Shown here piece after piece: positions 23,059 to 30,270 of a stretch of DNA of 33,972 bases. Source of the DNA: a virus. The DNA lies in the IMG/VR virus record IMGVR_UViG_3300030090_000144, positions 1 to 33,972 of that record. One strand, 5' to 3'. How positions within the stretch are numbered: the first letter of the stretch is position 1; each line of letters begins with the position of its first letter. Below the pieces are notes generated by a model. It did no database searches and was not told the DNA's origin. It saw only the letters and a list, made by a program, of their open reading frames with translations. A program made the position numbers and the translations under genes.

Positions 23059-23343
23059 CTAACACTTCCATCTTCTTCTTGCTTGCCTTAAACGACTATT
23101 AGGGTTTTTAGCCGCTTTTGGAAACTTCTTCATTTGACCTGCTGATCTGGCACAGAATGACTTTCTTCTTTTCGCTGCTTTACTCCCAGCTTTAACTTTA
23201 CCTGTAACAGCAGTTTTAAGCTTACTGCCTGGATTTTCACGTCTGTAACGAGCAACACCAGCTTTAGTCATTCCCGCTCCACTTTTTGTGGAACGGAAAT
23301 ACTTTTTAGTTTTAGGAGGCTGTTTATCCTGCTTCCTAGCCAT
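23059..23343 (-). CDS. DUF6321 family small basic protein
   Basis: 94 residues. GMTKAGVARYRRENPGSKLK (24-43), then RRKSFCARSAGQMKKFPKAAKNPNSRLRQARRRWKC, matches the pattern G-L-x-x-x-G-R...SFCAR-x-x-x-M...DPxSRIxxxLRxWxC of DUF6321, seen in marine viruses. The two cysteines (C64, C94) are the conserved ones. Highly basic, so nucleic-acid contact is likely; no proven function. Start overlaps the previous stop by one base. Confidence 0.8.
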   Translation of the reverse strand: MARKQDKQPPKTKKYFRSTKSGAGMTKAGVARYRRENPGSKLKTAVTGKVKAGSKAAKRRKSFCARSAGQMKKFPKAAKNPNSRLRQARRRWKC

Positions 23344-23744
23344 TAATAGCTCTTTCTGACCTGCATAATAACAGTGTAAGTATCTGCTGAACTATGTCCC
23401 ACAGTTGTAAACATAATATCACCAGTTACTCCAGAACTAGCTGGATTTACTAAACCACCAAATGATGTGTAATCGTGATGTCCACTTTGATTTTCACCAA
23501 GCTCAATACAAAAGTCATCTGTAGAAGCATCGAATAAAATTTTAACTTTCATTCCATTACACTGCCACCACATTTTTTCAATAGTAACTCTTGTGCAAGC
23601 CTCACCACGAACATTTTTGGATAATTCAGAAACATCAATTTTTTTTACTGCACTTTCACCTGTTCCATCAGAGATATTAGTAAATTTAAAAACAGCGATC
23701 TGATTACCATCTTGGAAGGTTTCCGCGGTAACTGCGTCTGCCAT
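23343..23744 (-). CDS. Beta-rich virion protein, decoration candidate
   Basis: 133 residues. QIAVFKFTNISDGTGESAVKKIDVSELS (14-41), VTIEKMWWQCNGMKVKILFD and GDIMFTTVGHSSADTYTVIMQ give an almost all-beta protein with no charged helix. It is a pattern I have seen in marine phage structural genes without an assigned role. It lies just after the head genes, so a capsid decoration or head-tail surface protein is plausible. Confidence 0.6.
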   Translation of the reverse strand: MADAVTAETFQDGNQIAVFKFTNISDGTGESAVKKIDVSELSKNVRGEACTRVTIEKMWWQCNGMKVKILFDASTDDFCIELGENQSGHHDYTSFGGLVNPASSGVTGDIMFTTVGHSSADTYTVIMQVRKSY

Positions 23745-23756
23745 ATTACTCTCCTA

Positions 23757-24386
23757 TTAGTAAACTGAATATTCTATTTCAAGTGTAGCACGAAAAGCTG
23801 TTAAAGCTGTATCACAAGCAGCACCTGCACATAAATATAAATTTTTACTTGCTATGGCTGCATTTATGTTTGGCTCAAACACATGAAAAGTACCAGCAGT
23901 TGCATCTAAATCTATATCTATCTCTGTTACAGAGTCTGTTGCAGATATTCTTGGATTAAAAGAAGCTACTCCTGCACCGACAATCTCTGTTCCAGATGAT
24001 ATTGCAGTATTAGTTGCAGTGCCAGATGTTGCACTTAATTGTAGATTAGCTACAGATTGTGCATCACTTGCTGCCGCAGTTGTAATACCTATAACTACTT
24101 TATGAATAAAAAACTTACTTGCAGTTACTAAAGCATCTGGATGATCTGTATTTAAAGCACCTAATTCAACTAAAACATCATCATCTGCATATGTAGTGTC
24201 TGCTGCGTTAGTATCAGCAAGACTTATTGCAAATGTTTGAATCTTTCTTGTACCCATAGATATTAGTTGTCCAGTTGAATTAACTGAAAAACCAGTCTCT
24301 GTTACTGCACCAGTTGTTGTGTTTTTATTGATTACGTTAAATCCACCCTCGGAACGGACTGGACCTGAAAAGGTTGTATTAGCCAT
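23757..24386 (-). CDS. Head-associated beta protein, decoration or fibre candidate
   Basis: 209 residues with AAGGAG before the ATG. The start ANTTFSGPVRSEGGFNVINKN is typical of small marine phage structural proteins; the rest is Ala/Thr/Asp-rich beta sequence without cysteine motif except near the end (LYLCAGAACD). It is the first gene after the terminator that follows the major capsid gene, hence a head decoration protein candidate; the role is unproven. Confidence 0.6.
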   Translation of the reverse strand: MANTTFSGPVRSEGGFNVINKNTTTGAVTETGFSVNSTGQLISMGTRKIQTFAISLADTNAADTTYADDDVLVELGALNTDHPDALVTASKFFIHKVVIGITTAAASDAQSVANLQLSATSGTATNTAISSGTEIVGAGVASFNPRISATDSVTEIDIDLDATAGTFHVFEPNINAAIASKNLYLCAGAACDTALTAFRATLEIEYSVY

Positions 24387-24412
24387 GTTAATCTCCTTGT
24401 CTCGGCTACTGT

Positions 24413-24428
24413 CGAAGTTAATTCTTCG
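24413..24428 (-). promoter_or_regulatory. Small hairpin in the leader of the 209-residue gene
   Basis: CGAAG (24413-24417), 6-base loop, CTTCG (24424-24428), in the 116-base gap after the capsid gene. It lies about 25-40 bases before the ATG. It might protect the 5' end of a processed transcript or modulate translation. No convincing promoter is visible in the gap, although a TTGACG occurs without a matching -10 box. Confidence 0.3.
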
Positions 24429-24450
24429 TCAAGGTAATTTAAGTATATAC

Positions 24451-24478
24451 AAAAAAAAGGGGTCTGAAAAGACCCCTT
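24451..24478 (-). terminator. Intrinsic terminator after the major capsid gene
   Basis: On the minus strand a 9-bp stem AAGGGGTCT/AGACCCCTT around a TTTC loop is followed by eight T residues. The orientation is right for transcription arriving from the capsid gene 25 bases upstream. On the plus strand no U-tract follows, so it acts one way. As no clear promoter follows, it probably lets part of the polymerase through, giving more capsid mRNA than tail mRNA. Confidence 0.9.
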
Positions 24479-24502
24479 AATAAAAAACGAACAATTGTTC
24501 GC

Positions 24503-25411
24503 TTATGCGCCTGGTGATCCGAACACACATCTTGGATCTGAAAAACCAAAGGCATAACGCTCTCTAGCTTTGTATCTCATGTTACCAGTATCGAAATCAG
24601 CTTCCATACTTGTACTTAATGGTGTTCTCTCAAAATATTTAAAGCCATTAGGTGCATCTGTCTTAATGAAAAACGCATCTGTATCTGTTAAGAAGTGGTT
24701 AATAGTATAACCCTCTGGTAACATACCCATGTTTTTAATTGCGTTTAGATCATTATCAGAAGTACCAACTCTTAATGTTGACTCTAATAATCTGTCAGCC
24801 ACAAACTGAAGTGCAGGAGGAATAATAAGCTTTGTTCCTCTCAATGCTACAATCATGTTTCTCTCATCAACAAAATTAGAAATGTCAATTAGTGCATTTT
24901 CTAATGATGTTTCATTCAAGTCTGCTGCAGTTGATGGTTCATTTCTAAATGTACCACCACCACCTAGTGGGTGATCTGTAGCACATAGCTCTTTACCATC
25001 ACCACCAGTAAAGCTTGAATCGAAAGCATTATTTAAAGTAGCAGCAGCTTTTACCTGCTTTGTGTGTGACATCGACCTTGCTAATGCTCTTGTATATCTT
25101 CTACCGAGTTGGTCATACAAGTTGTCTTCCATTGCTTCTTCTGTTAAGGCGAAAGCCAATGAAATTGTTTCCATTGTATAACGTGAAGTATATACTTCGT
25201 TTGCATCATCAAAGGCAACACCAGCACCTTCTGACTTAGTTTGTGCATTACCAAATCCACTTAACATTACCTCTTCTTCGAAAGCTCGATCTGAAGTTTC
25301 TGTCTCATAAATTTCAGTATGCTGATTGTCGTAACGATCATATTCCATGCCGAATAAAGCGTTAAGACCAGGTTCTAGTTCTTTAACTAGTTGCGCTCTT
25401 GATATAGCCAT
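24503..25411 (-). CDS. Major capsid protein
   Basis: 302 residues, the expected length for a HK97-fold shell protein without a cleaved delta domain. Segments: TETSDRAFEEEVMLSGFG (37-54), YTMETISLAFALTEEAMEDNLYDQ (77-100, the long spine-like helix start), TDHPLGG, LIIPPALQFVADRLLES and the end GNMRYKARERYAFGFSDPRCVFG. It follows scaffold and head genes and is closed by the terminator at 24451-24478. The GroES-like protein upstream probably helps its folding with host GroEL. No frameshift or second product seen. Confidence 0.85.
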   Translation of the reverse strand: MAISRAQLVKELEPGLNALFGMEYDRYDNQHTEIYETETSDRAFEEEVMLSGFGNAQTKSEGAGVAFDDANEVYTSRYTMETISLAFALTEEAMEDNLYDQLGRRYTRALARSMSHTKQVKAAATLNNAFDSSFTGGDGKELCATDHPLGGGGTFRNEPSTAADLNETSLENALIDISNFVDERNMIVALRGTKLIIPPALQFVADRLLESTLRVGTSDNDLNAIKNMGMLPEGYTINHFLTDTDAFFIKTDAPNGFKYFERTPLSTSMEADFDTGNMRYKARERYAFGFSDPRCVFGSPGA

Positions 25412-25424
25412 ATTCTAATCTCCC

Positions 25425-26009
25425 TTACGCTAATCCTGCACCCTTTTGTCCAAATATGCTATTTTGAATAACAACTTGAACATTGGTTGCATCGGAACTT
25501 ACATCGCTGTTCTCTGGATCTTGCGAAATATCAATCGCTTTCAGAGGTAAACCAGCAGTGGTCGCACCTGTTGCCACATCCAATTCTGCACCAGAAATAC
25601 CAGTTACAGTAGAACCTGAACTTGTATATACGATGTCAAAATTACCAAATAAATCTGCAATAGGAAATGCAGCGTTACCTTGAATTTCATATATGACATT
25701 TGGATCGTCAATAATGAAAGCCTCAATGTCTGACGCATTTGTGCTTGCAGGATAAAAATTTGAAAAAGTTTCCTTTTTCGTGGTTGGGTCAGTAAACCTA
25801 CAACCATTGAACACTCCAACTATTGGAACAGTACCACCATCAGCGTGTACTTCTACAGTACCACCAGTGACTTGTGCAACCATGTCACCTTGGAAGATAG
25901 CAGTTCCGTAATTGGCAGCGATTCTATATCGGCTTTGTCCACCATGAAAGGCTTGTCCACCTATCATTTTTAAAGGACGTAATCCGAAAGCAGCATCTTG
26001 ATTTGCCAT
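25425..26009 (-). CDS. Head protein directly before the capsid gene
   Basis: 194 residues, almost all beta, beginning NQDAAFGLRPLKMIGGQ and containing YRIAANYGTAIFQGDMV and AFIIDDPNVIYEIQG. This is a frequent partner gene of marine podovirus capsid proteins. It probably forms capsid decoration or stabilising knobs, since it lies between the scaffold block and the shell gene; direct evidence is lacking. Confidence 0.65.
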   Translation of the reverse strand: MANQDAAFGLRPLKMIGGQAFHGGQSRYRIAANYGTAIFQGDMVAQVTGGTVEVHADGGTVPIVGVFNGCRFTDPTTKKETFSNFYPASTNASDIEAFIIDDPNVIYEIQGNAAFPIADLFGNFDIVYTSSGSTVTGISGAELDVATGATTAGLPLKAIDISQDPENSDVSSDATNVQVVIQNSIFGQKGAGLA

Positions 26010-26029
26010 TTAAGTCTCCTTAAAAAATA

Positions 26030-26491
26030 CTAATTATCACTTTTCTTTCCACCAAATCGAACTTGTGATTTTCTCTCTGGTTTCAAGATCCTTCCAGCAG
26101 AAGATTCAGGTTGGCTTGCCAACTCTTGATCATAAACTGCCATTTGATTTGAAGTTTTTTTACGGAAATATTCATTCCTACTATCAGCAACTTCCTCTGG
26201 TATTCGTGCTAACAAAAGACCACCTTGACCGATTACTCCAGCATTTTTGCCTTCATCAATTGTTGGGGTTTCGAAATCAGGATATTCCTCTGCACGCACT
26301 AATTCATATCCCTCTCTTCTTCGCTTAAAGACATTTGATTTATCATCATAGTCCATTACACGTTCTCTGATCCACCTGTGTTTATACCCAACAGGAGCTT
26401 CGGGTGCATCAAGGGTTGATGGTGGCTTCCAATCAGTATTTCTTTCCTGTTTTTCACGAGTAGCAGACTCTCGATTTGATCTATCAGCCAT
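26030..26491 (-). CDS. Conserved head-module protein of unknown function
   Basis: 153 residues with AGGAG before the ATG. Recognisable conserved-looking blocks are APVGYKHRWIRERVMDYDD (32-50), RRREGYELVRAEEYPDFETP (57-76) and NAGVIGQGGLLLARIPEEVADSR. It is charged, mixed alpha/beta and has no enzymatic motif. It sits between the scaffold candidate and capsid decoration genes, so it may be a minor head or scaffold-linked protein. Confidence 0.65.
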   Translation of the reverse strand: MADRSNRESATREKQERNTDWKPPSTLDAPEAPVGYKHRWIRERVMDYDDKSNVFKRRREGYELVRAEEYPDFETPTIDEGKNAGVIGQGGLLLARIPEEVADSRNEYFRKKTSNQMAVYDQELASQPESSAGRILKPERKSQVRFGGKKSDN

Positions 26492-26492
26492 C

Positions 26493-27398
26493 TTATGCTC
26501 CTTTTTGCAATTTTAATTTTTGCTGTGCATATTTCTCATATGGCACACCAAGTTTATCAGCAGTTCTTCTTTCACTTTCGCTGAGAACAACTCTCTGTTT
26601 TCGTCCAGTTTTGACAGAAGCTCTGCCGTTTACAGGTGCAACAGTTTGGACATTACTGTTGTTCTGATCTGATGGAAATAATTTAGCCATTTCTTTATCT
26701 ATTTCTTCATAATATCTGTCATCTGTGGCATCATACATATTTGACACCTTTTTATCAGCTAACATTAAAGCTAAATTTTTCTCTATTTCATCATCTTTAC
26801 CATACCAAGGGTTTCTTGCAATCCATGCTTTTATTTTAGGATTATCTTCTATAGATGGTTGTTTTACTTGTTGCGTTTGACTGCTTTGTCCCTCATTTTT
26901 TTGAGTTGCTTTTTCTTGCTCTCTTTGTTGCTTGAGAACTCTAAGTCTTTCTTTTTCAATATTGACTTGAGTAAGAGCAGAGTTTGCTTCAGCAATTTTT
27001 TCAACATCTTGAGCATCATAAGCCTCCTTTAACAGTTGTTTGACTTGTGCTTCTTGAGATTGTATTCGTGTGTCAAACTCATTAGTGTAACCATTAGTAT
27101 ATGTTTCAAGTTGCTTTCTGAGTTTTTTGTTCTCTTCTTCAACCTGCTTACCATAAGTTATGGCATTGTTTGCATCATCTTCTGCCGCTTTTCTTTTGGC
27201 AGTTAGTGCATCAATTCTTTTTTGAACCTTCTCACTATAAGACTCATGTTCGTCAGACTCTTCAGTACGAACAATTGTCTGTTCTTTATTTTCAGATTCA
27301 GTTTCTTTTGGAGCAGTTTCTTGATTCTCATCAAGCTCCACTACAAATTCATTCTCGTTAGAGACTTCTTCTACTTTATTTTCTTGTACTTCATTCAT
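26493..27398 (-). CDS. Scaffold protein candidate
   Basis: About 301 residues. I choose ATG 27398 because GGAGG lies 5 bases before it; an ATG at 27401 has the site too close and a GTG at 27410 overlaps it. Residues 1-55 are very acidic, 60-165 a coiled coil (KVQKRIDALTAKRKAAEDD, RIQSQEAQVKQLLKEAYDA), then a Gln-rich linker and a basic C-terminus (RKQRVVLSESERRTAD). Acidic start, long coil and basic capsid-binding tail, placed just before head genes, are the profile of phage scaffolds. Confidence 0.75.
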   Translation of the reverse strand: MNEVQENKVEEVSNENEFVVELDENQETAPKETESENKEQTIVRTEESDEHESYSEKVQKRIDALTAKRKAAEDDANNAITYGKQVEEENKKLRKQLETYTNGYTNEFDTRIQSQEAQVKQLLKEAYDAQDVEKIAEANSALTQVNIEKERLRVLKQQREQEKATQKNEGQSSQTQQVKQPSIEDNPKIKAWIARNPWYGKDDEIEKNLALMLADKKVSNMYDATDDRYYEEIDKEMAKLFPSDQNNSNVQTVAPVNGRASVKTGRKQRVVLSESERRTADKLGVPYEKYAQQKLKLQKGA

Positions 27399-27409
27399 CA
27401 TTACCTCCA

Positions 27410-27886
27410 CTATACATATGAAATATCTGCTGGGTCAAGTATTGTTGCTATAATATTATCGTCATTTATAATTCTTAGCTCAAGACCATCCACTTTGAAC
27501 CTATTTCCAGCATATCTACCCATAAGCACCCAATTCTTCTCAGAACAGTATGCTCCATTTGGGAATTTATCAGAATCTTGATAAGCATCAGCACCTAGCT
27601 TAACAACGTAAGCTACAACTGTTGCAAAAGACTCACGATCTCTAGTTGCATCAGGAATAATTATTCCTCCCTTTGTCTTTTCAGACAAATAATATGGAAT
27701 TACAAGTATTCTATATCCTGTTGGTTGAGGTAATCTTTCTAATATAGATACATCTAGTTTAGATGGATCTTTAGAGTTTTTATTGGCTTCTTCTTTGTTA
27801 TCAAAAGCTTTTGATATGGCTTTTGGAGTTGGATTTACTGCTTTTTGTGCCAAAATCCGATCTGGCACATACAACTTTTTAGTCAT
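27410..27886 (-). CDS. GroES-like co-chaperonin (Cpn10)
   Basis: 158 residues. Residues 52-150 follow GroES: PTGYRILVIPYYLSEKTKGG, then IIIPDATRD (mobile-loop-like GGIII at 73-77), VVAYVVKLGADAY, NWVLMGRYAGN and a closing DGLELRIINDDNIIATI. The first 50 residues are an added charged extension not in bacterial GroES. In T4 the phage co-chaperonin gp31 adapts host GroEL for folding the capsid protein; the position beside the scaffold and shell genes suggests the same here. Ring assembly cannot be judged from sequence. Confidence 0.9.
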   Translation of the reverse strand: MTKKLYVPDRILAQKAVNPTPKAISKAFDNKEEANKNSKDPSKLDVSILERLPQPTGYRILVIPYYLSEKTKGGIIIPDATRDRESFATVVAYVVKLGADAYQDSDKFPNGAYCSEKNWVLMGRYAGNRFKVDGLELRIINDDNIIATILDPADISYV

Positions 27887-28070
27887 CTTCTATACCTTTC
27901 ATCGAGGTTCTTAATTCTTCTTCAATCCAGGTTAGACCTCGTATTTCACCTGTTATTGCTCGATAGTCTTCCATTGATCCTATCGCTCCATCAGCCAAAG
28001 ACTCACTTAATTGTTCTTTTCTTTGACGTATGTTCTTGTACAAATGCTCTGCTAATTTAACTCCATCCAT
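27879..28070 (-). CDS. Small helical protein beside the co-chaperonin
   Basis: 63 residues from ATG 28070, chosen because GAGGGAG is 7 bases upstream; a GTG at 28076 lies on top of the site. Two charged helices (VKLAEHLYKNIRQRKEQLSESL and DYRAITGEIRGLTWIEEELRTSM). I know similar short helical proteins in marine phages, without function. It overlaps the GroES-like gene by eight bases. Confidence 0.6.
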   Translation of the reverse strand: MDGVKLAEHLYKNIRQRKEQLSESLADGAIGSMEDYRAITGEIRGLTWIEEELRTSMKGIEDD

Positions 28071-28224
28071 TATCACTCTCCCTCAATGTTGTCATACACA
28101 TAGGGCATTTATATTCTTTGTAAGTGTAAATACCATACTCTGGTATAGGCTCTTCATGCTCTACTTCTTGCATTGCTATTTTATGTATCCAACAAATTGC
28201 AATTTTCTTTTTTTCCTCTTGCAT
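28057..28224 (-). CDS. 55-residue zinc-type small protein
   Basis: ATG 28224 overlaps the stop of the holin gene (TAATG); the end overlaps the next gene start by 14 bases. The peptide has CWIH (C11, H14) and CPMC (C40, C43), enough for one zinc site, with an acidic YGIYTYKEYK linker. The ribosome site is weak, so translation is probably coupled. Unknown function, possibly nucleic-acid or protein contact. Confidence 0.55.
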   Translation of the reverse strand: MQEEKKKIAICWIHKIAMQEVEHEEPIPEYGIYTYKEYKCPMCMTTLRESDNGWS

Positions 28225-28619
28225 TACTTAGTTAAGCCTTTTTGCTTCTCATAGGTTCTGAGTCCTCCAATTCCTAGCATTCCACCGAGAACAGTTAAAA
28301 GTGTACCCATATCAAAATCAGGCAAATCTGGTAACTCTGCACCAGCAAAAGATGCACCAAATATAATTAGGTCTTTTACAATAAAGTGATAGGCGAAAGC
28401 AATCGCACAGACCCACCCAACTGCTGGTCGCCAGCCGCCCTTAAATATAGAACCACTAGCAGCTTCAGCTTTATTAATTTCTAACTGTGCAAGCAGAGCC
28501 TCCTGCGCGTGTTTTTCAGACATCGTGGCTATCTCGTGGGCGAGCTTTGCTTTTTGATCTGCGTCTGGGATAAATTTATCTAAAAGTCCTGTGACAGGAC
28601 CTATAAGTGCTTGTAACAT
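28224..28619 (-). CDS. Holin of the 3-TM superfamily
   Basis: 131 residues. An amphipathic start (ALIGPVTGLLDKFIPD), a charged helix, then WRPAVGWVCAIAFAYHFIV (63-81), a second hydrophobic stretch around DLIIFGASFAG, and LLTVLGGMLGIGGLRTYEKQKG (107-128). WRP-x-x-GW and GLRTxEKxKG are hallmarks of the Holin_3TM family shared with gene-transfer-agent holins. It makes holes in the inner membrane so that the lysozyme reaches peptidoglycan. The lysozyme is about 24 kb away in the same operon, so the two lysis genes are separated. Confidence 0.85.
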   Translation of the reverse strand: MLQALIGPVTGLLDKFIPDADQKAKLAHEIATMSEKHAQEALLAQLEINKAEAASGSIFKGGWRPAVGWVCAIAFAYHFIVKDLIIFGASFAGAELPDLPDFDMGTLLTVLGGMLGIGGLRTYEKQKGLTK

Positions 28620-28628
28620 GGCTACCTC

Positions 28629-28826
28629 CTAGTACACTTTCACTCTTTTTGGATTAATATTTGGTATGATTTTACACATACATTGATAGTTTTCAACTTC
28701 TTTCGGAATATTTATGTTTTGATCACTTAATCTTTTTGAATAATACAAGCAATCATTTACATTTTTAAAGTACACTCCTCCGTTATAAATATCGTTTAAA
28801 TAACACATGAGCATAAATACAGTCAT
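28629..28826 (-). CDS. Small protein with short hydrophobic N-terminus
   Basis: 65 residues starting TVFMLMCYLND, then YFKNVNDCLYYSKRL and a basic end (INPKRVKVY). The first residues could be a short membrane-targeting or signal-like segment with no clear cleavage site. Overlaps the basic gene to its right by four bases. I recall comparable proteins in marine phages; function unknown. Confidence 0.55.
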   Translation of the reverse strand: MTVFMLMCYLNDIYNGGVYFKNVNDCLYYSKRLSDQNINIPKEVENYQCMCKIIPNINPKRVKVY

Positions 28827-29107
28827 TTTTTTCTAGCACGTTTAAGAGATGCTTTTGCAGATTTAGCTATTCTAACTACCTCTGCTTTTTTCATTACTTT
28901 TGCCCTTTGTTCCATGACAGTAAGGATTTGAATTTTTCTAGCATAAGGTTTATTAATTCTTTTAACTTTTGCAACTGTTGCACGAGCATCAGCAGGAGTT
29001 GCAAATTTAATCCTAACAGTGTCTTTTGGATTTTCATCAGTATAGAGTCTTCTACCTGAACCTTTAGGCTTTTTGCCTGTACCAGTTTTTGGATCTTTTT
29101 TTGCCAT
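28823..29107 (-). CDS. Small basic DNA-binding-like protein
   Basis: 94 residues, 33% Lys/Arg. KKPKGSGRRLYTDENPKDTVRIKFAT (12-37), then ADARATVAKVKRINKPYARKIQILTVMEQRAKV is a strongly conserved-looking block in marine phages. It suggests a helix-rich nucleic-acid-binding protein with a lysine tail. It may compact DNA in the head or bind host DNA; neither is shown by a motif. Confidence 0.65.
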   Translation of the reverse strand: MAKKDPKTGTGKKPKGSGRRLYTDENPKDTVRIKFATPADARATVAKVKRINKPYARKIQILTVMEQRAKVMKKAEVVRIAKSAKASLKRARKK

Positions 29108-29114
29108 TTATAAA

Positions 29115-29342
29115 TCATTTCTTATCGTTACTACCATGACTATCCCCTTTATGTTCGTGACCCATCCAAATACCGAAAACGCCTGTCATAACGCCCATGA
29201 CAACTGATACAAACGCGGATTGACTGGCAGTTGGTGAATCAAGTTGCATGAACCATTCTGCACATCTCCAAGACATTAATGTGCTTACCAACATCATTAA
29301 TCTAGGAAGTATTTTCCATTTTAAAAAAGTATCTACACTCAT
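29115..29342 (-). CDS. Small two-helix membrane protein, holin-like candidate
   Basis: 75 residues: basic start FLKWKILPRLM, first hydrophobic helix MLVSTLMSWRCAEWFM, second VVMGVMTGVFGIWMG and a charged tail HEHKGDSHGSNDKK. The shape is that of a class II holin. A 3-TM holin is already present, so this could be a second holin, antiholin or another membrane factor. Confidence 0.6.
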   Translation of the reverse strand: MSVDTFLKWKILPRLMMLVSTLMSWRCAEWFMQLDSPTASQSAFVSVVMGVMTGVFGIWMGHEHKGDSHGSNDKK

Positions 29343-29539
29343 TTTAATAAAATTTCGTTTAAGCCAAAACCCTCTAATAATATTAAAGTAAAAAATAATA
29401 AAAGAACACCACCAGCAATAAGTTTTCCACTAAAATTAGTTGATCCTATTTTTATAGCAACGAACTCATTACCTAATATTCTTAGCGATAATTCAAAACT
29501 ATTTTCATCAATCTTTAATTTAACTGGTTTTTCAATCAT
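29339..29539 (-). CDS. Small single-pass membrane protein
   Basis: 66 residues. Residues 1-40 are mixed beta/charged, and GKLIAGGVLLLFFTLILLEGFG (38-59) is one strong membrane segment with NEILLK outside. It overlaps both neighbouring genes by four bases (ATGA). It lies among three other membrane genes, so lysis or envelope interaction is likely. Confidence 0.6.
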   Translation of the reverse strand: MIEKPVKLKIDENSFELSLRILGNEFVAIKIGSTNFSGKLIAGGVLLLFFTLILLEGFGLNEILLK

Positions 29540-30018
29540 CTTCTACCCTCTTTATAAACCCAAGCAAGAAAAAACAAAAATCCTACTACTGTAAAAGCTA
29601 AAAAAGTCCAGCCTATGGCTTCCCAAATTTTTCTAACAAATTGTTGTCTATCATATATTTCTTTTTTTCTTTCTAACCTAATTTTAGCTTCCATCTCTAA
29701 AATTTCATTCCAAGATTTAGGTCCGTAGTGAAAATTTATAAAAGTCTTTAACTCTTGACGCTGGGCTTCTAATTTTTTTTTTGCTGTAAATGCCTCGATA
29801 GCACTGGCTTCTATTTCATTACCTTTAAATAATTTTCTAAGTGGAGAGGCATTTTTTGCAGATTTTTCTGCATTATCAATATCACTTAACGCTGTCATCC
29901 AGCGTCCTAAATCTCTGCCCATAGACTCTATTTCACGTCCAGCTTGAAACCCACGTTTAATTGCATTGAATGCAGTATTTGCTGCCGTTATGGCTACACC
30001 TATGGTCGCAGGATCAAT
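29536..30018 (-). CDS. Membrane-anchored coiled-coil protein, probable non-AUG start
   Basis: The first ATG (29922) gives 128 residues, but the frame stays open upstream for 32 more codons, IDPATIGVAITAANTAFNAI, then KRGFQAGREIES, matching the N-terminus I know for this marine phage family (M-IDP...). A GGAGG (30025-30029) lies 6 bases before ATT 30018 and 3 before ATC 30021; TAA closes the frame shortly above. So translation probably starts at ATT (or ATC), giving about 160 residues. The rest is charged coil (KAKLEAQRQELK-like region) and a C-terminal membrane segment WTFLAFTVVGFLFFLAWVY. Likely a virion- or lysis-linked membrane protein. Confidence 0.6.
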   Translation of the reverse strand: MDPATIGVAITAANTAFNAIKRGFQAGREIESMGRDLGRWMTALSDIDNAEKSAKNASPLRKLFKGNEIEASAIEAFTAKKKLEAQRQELKTFINFHYGPKSWNEILEMEAKIRLERKKEIYDRQQFVRKIWEAIGWTFLAFTVVGFLFFLAWVYKEGRR

Positions 30019-30030
30019 GATAAACCTCCA

Positions 30031-30270
30031 TTAAAAAACACCTTTAAATTTTTGTGGTTTAGCTATATCAGAAAACCTTTTAATTATGCCACCACTACGT
30101 TTTTTTTGTGGTTTTTTTACTTTTCTTTTTTGGCTTTGAGGTTTTGACTTTTTCTTCCCTGCTTTCGTTAGTGCTATTGCTATTGCTTGCTTCTGTGGAT
30201 ATTTCTCCGACCTCAATTTCCTTATATTCTGGCTGATTGTTTTCTGGCTCTTGCCTTTTTTCAACGGCAT
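30031..30270 (-). CDS. Small basic protein [16 protein letters not shown]
   Basis: 79 residues. [20 protein letters not shown] followed by [17 protein letters not shown] (3-39) is a well known short phage motif (helical, basic). The C-terminus is Lys/Arg/Pro-rich and ends [25 protein letters not shown] precedes the ATG by seven bases. It shares 176 bases, in another frame, with the gene at 30095-30352, and both have ribosome sites. DNA contact is likely; no function is proven. Confidence 0.8.
   Translation of the reverse strand: MPLKKGKSQKTISQNIRKLRSEKYPQKQAIAIALTKAGKKKSKPQSQKRKVKKPQKKRSGGIIKRFSDIAKPQKFKGVF

Noticed and set aside
27399-27410. GTG or first ATG as start of the scaffold candidate
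   Set aside because: Both are on top of or too close to the GGAGG; the second ATG at 27398 has the right spacing.
28894-29118. 74-codon minus-strand frame overlapping the basic gene at 28823-29107
   Set aside because: Leu/Gln/Lys sequence without any motif; the start lies one codon register from the real gene's ATG and no separate ribosome site exists, unlike the two overlaps I accept.
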